Below, in pieces: positions 5,109 through 10,721 of a stretch of DNA of 10,721 nt (within the stretch, counting starts at the first letter, position 1; each line of letters starts with the position of its first letter). Source of the DNA: an uncultured Oscillospiraceae bacterium (lineage in GTDB: Bacteria > Bacillota > Clostridia > Oscillospirales > Ruminococcaceae). The DNA lies in assembly GCA_900552945.1 (NCBI GenBank), contig USBI01000054.1, positions 1 to 10,721 of the forward strand, in the 5' to 3' direction. A program made the position numbers and the translations under genes. Below the pieces are notes generated by a model that saw nothing but the letters and a program-made list of their open reading frames with translations, made no database searches and had not been told where the DNA came from.

Positions 5109-6851
5109 TTACCCCAGCTTCCAGTTGGCGCTTTGCCACTGCAGTTCCACCATCCGGCGGAACAGGCCGCCCTTTTCCATCAGCTCCGAGGGGGAGCCCT
5201 GCTCCGCCACTTTGCCGTCGGCCAGGACAACGATCTTGTCCGCCGCCTCCACGGTGCGCATCCGATGGGCGATGACCAGCACCGTCTTGCCGGCCAGCAA
5301 ACGGGAGAGCGCCCCCTGCACCTTGGTTTCGTTTTCTACGTCAAGACTTGCTGTTGCCTCGTCCAGCAGGACAATAGGCGCATCTTTTAAGAGCGCCCGG
5401 GCGATGGAGATGCGCTGGCGCTCCCCGCCGGAGAGCTTGGCGCCGTTTTCCCCGATGGGGGTGCCGTAGCCCTTGGGCAGCCTGCGGACAAACTCGTCGC
5501 AGTTGGCGGCTTTGGCGGCGGCAAGCACTTCCTCGTCGGTGGCTCCGTGTTTGCCGAGACGGATGTTTTCCATCACCGTGTCGTCAAACAGCACCACGTC
5601 TTGAAACACCATCGAGTAATCACTGAGCAGCACTTCCGGATCCACGGTGGAAATATCCACGCCGCCTACCTGAATAGAGCCTCTGGTGACGTCCCACAAT
5701 CTGGCGGCAAGCCGGGCGCAGGTGCTCTTGCCGGAGCCGGAGGGGCCGACCAGCGCCGTGATTTCCCCCTCTTTGGCGGTAAAGCTGACGTCTTGCAGGA
5801 CGTCCTTTTTGTCATAGGCAAAGCCCACATGGTCGAATACGATATCGTGGCCTTTGGGCTTGAAGGTTTCCGACCCCTCCGCCGCAGGCGTGTCGTAGAT
5901 CTCATTCATGCGGTCGGCCGACACCTGGGAGACGAACATCTCCGCAATCAGGGCCAGGCTCTGGTCGAAGGGAGCGTAGATGCGGGTGATGACCAAAAGG
6001 AACAGGAACAAAAGCATAAAGTCGATCTGCCCGGAGAGGATCAGGCTTGCTCCCGCAAGGATGGTCGTCGCCACACCCAGCCGCATGATGACGCTGGCGG
6101 CGTTGACAAACAGGCCGGTGGAAAGCTCGCCTTTGATCATGACCTTTTCGTGGTCATCGATTTTTTGGTTGAGTCCTTCCAGATACCGTTCCTCCTGATT
6201 GGTGGCGCGGATCTCCCGCACATTTTCCAGCGCCTCCTGGATGCCGTCGGAGACCCGGACAGCCGCTTTTTTCGTCCGTTCAGAGGCGCGGGCGGCCATC
6301 TTCCGGCTGCCGAACAGCAGACCGAAGGCCACCGGCACGCCCCACAGGCAGGCAATCGCCAGCCGCCAGTCGTACACGAGCAGGCAGACGGCGATGATCG
6401 CCGTGGAAATGTATGCGCCGTACAGATACCCCAGCACATGGCTCCAGACGTGCTCCATGCGGTTGACGTCCCCCATGAGAGTCTCGGTGAGGTCGGCCAG
6501 ATCCCGCTTGCCGAAGTAACCCAGCGGCAGTTTGCGAAGCCGTTCCGCAAGGCTCAGGCGGGTCGTTTTGACCTCGCCGTACACCAGACCGTAGGTAGTC
6601 TTATACTGCTGCAAATGGGTAAGAAAGGACAGCAGGACAAATAAAACGGTCAGGCCGATGGGAAGCCAGACGCCGGGCAGCGGGCTGCCGCCGGTCAGCG
6701 TCCCCATAAAGCCGGACATCATCAGGTATAAAACGCCGATGCCGACCATAACGACCAGATTGACGATCACCGTCCAGAAGGCGCCTTTTTTGGTGTTTTT
6801 CAGGCCCTGATCGGTCAGGGCGTATTTGCGCTGAAACTTTTTGCCGAACAT
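5109..6851 (-). CDS. ABC half-transporter (membrane domain plus ATPase), second subunit
   Basis: This 580-residue fused permease-ATPase is of the ABC exporter type. The membrane domain (about residues 20-310) has helices near 25-47, 60-80, 140-180 and 245-290. The nucleotide-binding domain shows Walker A GPSGSGKST (369-377), Q-loop Gln417, signature LSGGERQR (473-480), Walker B IVLLDEA (493-499) and switch His529, all canonical. The ATG at 6851 directly abuts the TAA of the upstream half-transporter, and AAGGAGG lies within that gene's last codons. The two are therefore translationally coupled and almost certainly form a heterodimer. The membrane domain begins with an N-terminal extension KKFQRKYALTDQG, common in such Firmicute pairs. 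The substrate is unknown: a drug, peptide or siderophore-like compound is possible. A bidirectional terminator follows at 5019-5065. Confidence 0.93.
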   Translation of the reverse strand: MFGKKFQRKYALTDQGLKNTKKGAFWTVIVNLVVMVGIGVLYLMMSGFMGTLTGGSPLPGVWLPIGLTVLFVLLSFLTHLQQYKTTYGLVYGEVKTTRLSLAERLRKLPLGYFGKRDLADLTETLMGDVNRMEHVWSHVLGYLYGAYISTAIIAVCLLVYDWRLAIACLWGVPVAFGLLFGSRKMAARASERTKKAAVRVSDGIQEALENVREIRATNQEERYLEGLNQKIDDHEKVMIKGELSTGLFVNAASVIMRLGVATTILAGASLILSGQIDFMLLFLFLLVITRIYAPFDQSLALIAEMFVSQVSADRMNEIYDTPAAEGSETFKPKGHDIVFDHVGFAYDKKDVLQDVSFTAKEGEITALVGPSGSGKSTCARLAARLWDVTRGSIQVGGVDISTVDPEVLLSDYSMVFQDVVLFDDTVMENIRLGKHGATDEEVLAAAKAANCDEFVRRLPKGYGTPIGENGAKLSGGERQRISIARALLKDAPIVLLDEATASLDVENETKVQGALSRLLAGKTVLVIAHRMRTVEAADKIVVLADGKVAEQGSPSELMEKGGLFRRMVELQWQSANWKLG

Positions 6852-8666
6852 TTACTCCGCCTCCTTTTCGCCGGTGGTACCGCCTGTCAGTTTCCACTGC
6901 ACCGCCCGGTTGTAATCCGCCCACATCCGGGCATACAGACCGCCCGCGGCGGTGAGTTCTTTGTGCGTCCCCTGCTCGGCAACGCGGCCTTCCTCCAGAA
7001 CGATGATCTTATCCGCCCCGACCACGGTAGACAGGCGGTGGGCGATCATGATGACGGTACGGCCGCGGGTCAGCACAGCAAAAGCCTTCTGAATTAGAAC
7101 CTCGTTTTCCGGGTCGGCAAAGGCGGTGGCCTCGTCCAGCACTACGATGGGCGCGTCCTTCAGAATCGCCCGGGCTAAAGCAATACGCTGCTGCTCGCCG
7201 CCGGAAAGGTAGGTGCCCTCCGTGCCGATCTGCGTGTCGACGCCGTCCGGCAGCTTTTCGAGAATATCCCCGCACTGGGCGGCTTGCAGCGCCTCCAGCA
7301 CCTGCTCCCTTGTGGCGTCCGGTCGGGAAGCCCGGACATTTTCCAGAATGGAAGCCTTAAATAGCCGGCTGTTCTGAAAGACGAAAGCCACCTGATCCAT
7401 CAGCACATGGGGATCGATCTGCTTTACGTCCACGCCGCCGACTTCCACCGTGCCGGAGGTGGCGTCCCAGAACCGAGGGATCAGGCTGGCGGCTGTGGTC
7501 TTGCCGCCGCCGGAGGGCCCGACCAGCGCCACCGTCCGCCCCGGCTCCGCTGTGAAGGAAACGTGGGAGAGGGCGGGGACGTCCGAACCGTCATAGGTAA
7601 AGCTCACATCCCTGAACTCCACCCGGTTGTCACGGGGCTTCTGCGGGTGGGCAGGCGCTTTTAAAACCGGGGCGTCCATCACCTGATCGATGCGCCCCAG
7701 AGCGGTATGCGCCAGCATCGTCCCGGCAGAAGCAAACATGATGCGGGCCAGTGCCGTGGAGATGATAGCAGAAAATACCGCATAGAAAACAAAATTTGTA
7801 ATGAACCCGGCGAAATCCCCGCCGGCCAGTGCGCCGGGAGCAAGGAACAAAACGACTGGAACCAGGAACACAAAAGCTCCTTCGGTGAACGTTAGATTGA
7901 TGGATTGGGGAACGCGGCACACCTTGTCCTGATAGTATCCGGCCTTGCTGCTGTAATCCTCAATGGCCTCTTTGAACGCTTTGAAGGAATAGACCGTCTG
8001 CTGGAAGATTTTCACCACCGGGATACCGCGAACATACTCGGTGCCCGCCTTGGTCATCCGGTCCTGGGCCGCCTGATACTCCGCCATCAGCGCAGCGTTT
8101 TTGCCGCCCATCATGGAGAACATGGCGATGACGGAAATCACCGCCGCCAGCAGGCAGGCGGCGCCCATCCGCCAGTCAAAGACGAACATCAGCACCAGCA
8201 TCGCAAGGAACATGACGACTGTGCCGACGATATCCGCTAGGTTGTGGGCCAGCAGCGTTTCGGTGTCGGCCGCCGCCGCGTCCAGCCGTCCCCGGATGAG
8301 ACCGGAGGCGTTGGCGTCAAAATAGCCTAACGGGGCTTTCATCACACGGGCGACGCCCTGCTTGCGGATGTTGGACGCCGTGCGGAAGGCCGCCAGGTGG
8401 GTACACATCAGCCCCAGAAAGTAGATCACAATGCCGCCCACCGCAAAGGCGAAGGCCAGCCAGCCGTACTGCGCGACAGATTCCGCCTGCGTCCAGTCCG
8501 GCGCCACGGCGATCAGATCCCGGGCGGCCAGCCAAATGCAGATGTAGGGTGCCATGCTCAGCAGCATGGCGATCCCCGACAGGGCCAGGCCCAGGAAGGT
8601 CAGCCCCTTGTGGCCGCCCGCATAACGGAGCAGAGCCGCCACATCGTTCTTTTTTCGTTTTTCCAC
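6852..8666 (-). CDS. ABC half-transporter (membrane domain plus ATPase), first subunit
   Basis: This 604-residue fused permease-ATPase is the partner of the gene at 5109-6851. The membrane domain covers about residues 15-320, with helices near 20-45, 65-90, 145-185 and 262-310. The ATPase domain has Walker A GPSGGGKTT (383-391), Q-loop Gln431, signature LSGGEQQR (487-494), Walker B IVVLDEA (507-513) and switch His543. The start is the GTG at 8666: AAGGAGG is 8 bases upstream, and a TTG further upstream lies before that site. Walker B is followed by TAFADPENE rather than the usual TASLD, so the D-loop departs from consensus and its Asp is shifted. The ABC pair is preceded by tetR-2 in the same direction. 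Such TetR-ABC-ABC sets are usually inducible exporters, though siderophore importers of the YbtPQ/IrtAB type share this architecture. Confidence 0.93.
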   Translation of the reverse strand: MEKRKKNDVAALLRYAGGHKGLTFLGLALSGIAMLLSMAPYICIWLAARDLIAVAPDWTQAESVAQYGWLAFAFAVGGIVIYFLGLMCTHLAAFRTASNIRKQGVARVMKAPLGYFDANASGLIRGRLDAAAADTETLLAHNLADIVGTVVMFLAMLVLMFVFDWRMGAACLLAAVISVIAMFSMMGGKNAALMAEYQAAQDRMTKAGTEYVRGIPVVKIFQQTVYSFKAFKEAIEDYSSKAGYYQDKVCRVPQSINLTFTEGAFVFLVPVVLFLAPGALAGGDFAGFITNFVFYAVFSAIISTALARIMFASAGTMLAHTALGRIDQVMDAPVLKAPAHPQKPRDNRVEFRDVSFTYDGSDVPALSHVSFTAEPGRTVALVGPSGGGKTTAASLIPRFWDATSGTVEVGGVDVKQIDPHVLMDQVAFVFQNSRLFKASILENVRASRPDATREQVLEALQAAQCGDILEKLPDGVDTQIGTEGTYLSGGEQQRIALARAILKDAPIVVLDEATAFADPENEVLIQKAFAVLTRGRTVIMIAHRLSTVVGADKIIVLEEGRVAEQGTHKELTAAGGLYARMWADYNRAVQWKLTGGTTGEKEAE

Positions 8667-8687
8667 AAAAACAACCTCCTTATTGAA

Positions 8688-8705
8688 AGTTAGCAATAAC
8701 TAACT
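8688..8705. promoter_or_regulatory. Dyad upstream of the ABC genes, possible operator
   Basis: AGTTAG (8688-8693) and CTAACT (8700-8705) form 6-bp arms around six bases, just upstream of the ABC ribosome binding site. It could be a repressor site for the ABC genes. The arms do not match the tetR-2 promoter operator, so TetR-2 binding here is speculative. Confidence 0.35.
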
Positions 8706-8713
8706 AATACGCG

Positions 8714-8736
8714 AAAAAAGACGGGACTATTGTCCC
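8714..8736 (-). terminator. Short terminator or attenuator straddling the tetR-2 stop codon
   Basis: On the minus strand GGGAC, a 4-base loop AATA and GTCCC (8736-8723) are followed by GTCTTTTTT (to 8714). The TAG stop of tetR-2 lies in the loop and stem. The stem is only 5 bp, so partial termination between regulator and transporter is expected. Confidence 0.5.
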
Positions 8737-9344
8737 ATCAATTCCAGCCATCCGGCTGTATAGAAAGTGCGGAACTGTGTCACGTCCCGGTGCGCCTGCT
8801 CCCGTGGCATATCGTGGATTACAATTTCAAACAGGCCGTTGAACATGCCGCTGGCGATGATATGGCAGAGGGATTGATCCAGCTGCGGGATTTCCTTTCC
8901 CAGCCGGCGCAGCACCTCCATGTATTTCAGAGTATATTCCACCTCTACCTCCACCATGTTGTGGACAAAATGCTCGTAGGAGGTTCCCTCCGCCCGGCAG
9001 AGCAGCAGCTTGACCGGCTCCCGGTGATCGCAGATGTAGTCTACCATCCAGTCCACGTAATCGCCGGAGGCTTCGCCCATGTGCGCCGGCTGCTCCTTTT
9101 CCGGCAACTCGGCAAAGCCGGTCTGGGCTTCCATGAACCGGCCCATCAGGGCGGCGGCGTGGGGCTCTACCAGAGAGGCGAACAGCGCCTCTTTGCTGGA
9201 AAAATAGCCGTAGAACGCTCCGGTGGTCACCCCGGCGTTCTTGACAATCTGCCGCAGGGAAGCGCCGAGGAACCCCTTCTCGGAAAATTCCTCCAAAGCG
9301 GCCTGCTGTATTTTCTCTAAGGTATCGGATGACTTTTCTTCCAT
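8727..9344 (-). CDS. TetR/AcrR-family transcriptional regulator (TetR-2)
   Basis: This 205-residue TetR-family repressor has an N-terminal DNA-binding domain at about residues 8-56, with the HTH core RQIVKNAGVTTGAFYGYF then SSKEALFASL. The rest is a helical ligand-binding domain typical of the family, with no ligand signature I recognise. The ATG at 9344 is preferred because GGAGG lies 5 bases upstream. The ATG four codons earlier (9356) has no ribosome binding site. The gene has its own TTGACA/TATTAT promoter overlapped by a dyad operator, implying autorepression. The two ABC genes follow in the same direction and share its transcript through a partial terminator. The simplest model is that it represses itself and the transporter until a transported compound binds. 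Its recognition helix is close to that of TetR-1. Confidence 0.94.
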   Translation of the reverse strand: MEEKSSDTLEKIQQAALEEFSEKGFLGASLRQIVKNAGVTTGAFYGYFSSKEALFASLVEPHAAALMGRFMEAQTGFAELPEKEQPAHMGEASGDYVDWMVDYICDHREPVKLLLCRAEGTSYEHFVHNMVEVEVEYTLKYMEVLRRLGKEIPQLDQSLCHIIASGMFNGLFEIVIHDMPREQAHRDVTQFRTFYTAGWLELMGQ

Positions 9345-9355
9345 GGCGGCCTCCA

Positions 9356-9383
9356 TATAACAGTGCTATGTAACAATGTTATA
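9356..9383. promoter_or_regulatory. Dyad operator, probably for TetR-2
   Basis: TATAACA (9356-9362) and TGTTATA (9377-9383) form 7-bp arms, and 11 of 14 pairs match overall. It also reads as two abutting 13-bp units, ATAACAGTGCTAT (9357-9369) and GTAACAATGTTAT (9370-9382), like the paired units at the tetR-1 promoter. It overlaps the -10 and start site. Confidence 0.72.
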
Positions 9384-9409
9384 ATACATCGTACAGAGGG
9401 TTTTGTCAA
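9381..9409 (-). promoter_or_regulatory. Promoter of the tetR-2/ABC operon
   Basis: On the minus strand a perfect TTGACA (9409-9404) and TATTAT (9386-9381) are 17 bases apart. The predicted start falls inside the operator at 9356-9383. No other convincing promoter was seen before the ABC genes. Confidence 0.82.
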
Positions 9410-9461
9410 GAGGAAATCATGATGATGGGGAAATATATGCGCTCTCCTGTCTGCCGGCGCA

Positions 9462-9501
9462 TAAAGCAAAGACGGGAAGCCGCATATTCTACAGCTTCCC
9501 G
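9462..9501 (-). terminator. Terminator of the second P-type ATPase
   Basis: CGGGAAGC (9473-9480) and GCTTCCCG (9494-9501) form an 8-bp perfect stem with a 13-base loop, 10 bases past the ATPase stop. The minus-strand tail TCTTTGCTTTA is interrupted but U-rich. Confidence 0.7.
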
Positions 9502-9511
9502 CCTTTTCAGA

Positions 9512-10690
9512 TTATGAACGTTTTTCCGGTTTTGTTTCTATTCCGTTGCAGGGAAGAGAGGTCATGCTGTGCAGGCTGATCCCCAGCGTGGAAAGGTTGT
9601 GCAAAGTCGCCGATGTGGAGGGCGGCAGCAGCCCGGCAACCCCCAGGGCGATCAAGCCTCCGTTGAATCCGAGGACAAAGCGGTAAATATTGCGGATGCG
9701 GCTGTTTAACGCCATGGCAAGCTGCCGCAGCCGCACCAGCTCCCACAGGCTTTCCGCCGCAATGGTGACGTCGGCGATCTCCTGCGCGATGGCGGCGCCG
9801 TCGCTGACGGCGATCCCGGCGTCCGCCTCGGACAGAGCCGGAGAATCGTTGATGCCGTCTCCCACCATGATGACGGTATGCCCCTGCGCCCGCAGCGCCG
9901 CTACATAATTTGCCTTATCCTCCGGCAGCACCTCAGCACAGAAATCATCGACCCCGATATGGGAAGCAACCGCTTCGGCCGTGCGCCGGCTGTCGCCGGT
10001 CAGCATAACGGCCTTTTGTATCCCAAGTCTGCGCAGGGCGGCTAGAACGTCCGGCGCTTCCTCCCGCAGAGGATCGGCGATGCAGATGACAGCCGCCAGC
10101 TGCCCGTCGATTGCCAGATACAGATGGGAGTATTCCAAAGGCAGGGCGTCGAATTGTTCCTGCTCTCCGGCTGGAACCGTACAGCCTTCGTCCTCAAAAA
10201 TAAAGTGGGCGCTGCCGATGAGCACACGCTCCTGCCCGACAGAGCTGGAAATCCCATGCGCCACCAGATAATCGACCTTGGAGTGGAGTTCCTCGTGCCT
10301 GAGACCCCGGCGCTTTGCCTCTTCCACAACGGCGTTGGCCATGGAGTGGGGAAAATGCTCCTCCAGGCAGGCCGCCAGCCGCAGCATCTCCGTTTCCCTG
10401 TGCCCGCCGAAAGGGATTATCCGCACCACCTTGGGGCAGGCGCGGGTGAGGGTGCCGGTCTTATCAAACACAATGGTATCCGCCCGGGCGATGGTTTCCA
10501 GAAACTTCCCGCCTTTCACCGTGATATGCTCCCGGCCGGCCTCGCGCATGGCAGACAGTACGGCAAGCGGCATGGCAAGCTTTAAGGCACAGGAGAAATC
10601 CACCATTAGCACCGACAAGGCGCGGGTGACGTTCCGGGTCAGGATAAGGCTGAGCAGGCTGCCCGCAAAGGTGTACGGCACCAGTTTGTC
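9512..10690 (-). CDS. P1B-type metal ATPase with SCA membrane motif, N-terminus missing
   Basis: The last 392 residues of a P-type ATPase; the front is cut off by the fragment end at 10690. Counting from the first genomic codon, it shows the membrane motif VDFSCALKLAMP (SCA at 33-35), phosphorylation DKTGT (Asp76), an altered HP region EEHFPHSMANAVV (111-123), TGDS (231-234) and hinge GDGINDSPAL (278-287). LHNLST lies in the last membrane helix. The catalytic core is intact, but the metal-coordinating CPC or SPC of standard P1B pumps is replaced by SCA. This marks a divergent subgroup whose metal I cannot name. The missing part would hold any metal-binding domain, the first membrane helices and most of the actuator domain. 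An apparent start reading MYKRQ comes from adapter, not genome. It is followed by its own terminator, upstream of tetR-2. Confidence 0.92.
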   Translation of the reverse strand, partial: DKLVPYTFAGSLLSLILTRNVTRALSVLMVDFSCALKLAMPLAVLSAMREAGREHITVKGGKFLETIARADTIVFDKTGTLTRACPKVVRIIPFGGHRETEMLRLAACLEEHFPHSMANAVVEEAKRRGLRHEELHSKVDYLVAHGISSSVGQERVLIGSAHFIFEDEGCTVPAGEQEQFDALPLEYSHLYLAIDGQLAAVICIADPLREEAPDVLAALRRLGIQKAVMLTGDSRRTAEAVASHIGVDDFCAEVLPEDKANYVAALRAQGHTVIMVGDGINDSPALSEADAGIAVSDGAAIAQEIADVTIAAESLWELVRLRQLAMALNSRIRNIYRFVLGFNGGLIALGVAGLLPPSTSATLHNLSTLGISLHSMTSLPCNGIETKPEKRS

Positions 10691-10721
10691 CTGTCTCTTA
10701 TACACATCTGACGCTGCCGAC
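10691..10721 (-). other. Nextera adapter (Read 1 / i5 side), not genomic
   Basis: CTGTCTCTTATACACATCT (10691-10709) is the Tn5 mosaic end in reverse. GACGCTGCCGAC (10710-10721) is the reverse of the Nextera Read 1 arm, lacking its final two bases. Translated on the minus strand it adds the false peptide MYKRQ to the ATPase gene. Confidence 0.98.

Noticed and set aside
5547..6644. Long open frame (365 codons) on the plus strand
   Set aside because: It is antisense to the ABC half-transporter at 5109-6851, which has all canonical motifs. The plus-strand peptide is His/Gln/Gly-rich with no recognisable domain, as expected of a shadow frame in GC-rich DNA.
8730..9320. Plus-strand open frame of 196 codons
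   Set aside because: It lies antisense to tetR-2, has no domain, and is explained by the codon bias of the real gene.
1..10721. Mobile element suggested by Tn5 mosaic-end sequences at both ends
   Set aside because: The 19-base ends are attached to Nextera primer arms, so they are library adapters and not a natural transposon. No transposase gene is present.

Overview
The window is an assembled bacterial fragment with untrimmed Illumina Nextera adapter sequence at both ends (1-40 and 10691-10721), so only 41-10690 is genomic. The genes look like a low-to-mid GC Firmicute of the class Clostridia, probably a gut anaerobe. This rests on strong AGGAGG-type ribosome binding sites, consensus TTGACA/TATAAT promoters, a CsoR-type metal repressor, paired TetR-controlled ABC half-transporters and a flavodoxin. 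No species-level marker is present, so the taxonomy is inference.

Layout, left to right. (1) 41-121: the first 27 codons of an unidentified gene on the minus strand, cut by the fragment end. (2) 209-817: a TetR regulator on the minus strand with a near-perfect promoter that overlaps a tandem operator, facing away from a plus-strand flavodoxin (1041-1463). (3) 1556-2104: an odd plus-strand ORF that looks like the membrane anchor of a methyltransferase-like protein joined to the last third of an alpha/beta hydrolase. (4) 2247-4696: an AT-richer metal-resistance module on the minus strand: a CsoR repressor, a P1B-type metal ATPase without an N-terminal metal-binding domain, and a 58-residue membrane protein translationally coupled to it. 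Both promoters carry G-tract CsoR-type operators. A 55-residue membrane protein lies divergently at 4853-5020. (5) 5109-9344: a GC-rich minus-strand TetR-ABC-ABC module, presumably a heterodimeric exporter and its regulator. (6) 9512-10690: the C-terminal part of a second, unusual P1B-type ATPase whose membrane motif reads SCA instead of CPC, truncated by the fragment end.

The shared logic is inducible transport. CsoR senses a metal, most likely Cu(I), and derepresses the ATPase. TetR-2 probably senses a small molecule and controls the ABC pair. The two TetR proteins have very similar recognition helices, and both promoters carry paired 13-bp AT-rich half-sites, so cross-regulation is possible. 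No phage, CRISPR, tRNA, rRNA or insertion-sequence feature was seen, and no stretch over 300 bases lacks a gene. The points most worth checking are the chimeric ORF, the SCA-type ATPase, the small membrane proteins beside the metal module, and the adapter ends, which create a false N-terminus (MYKRQ) on the last gene.
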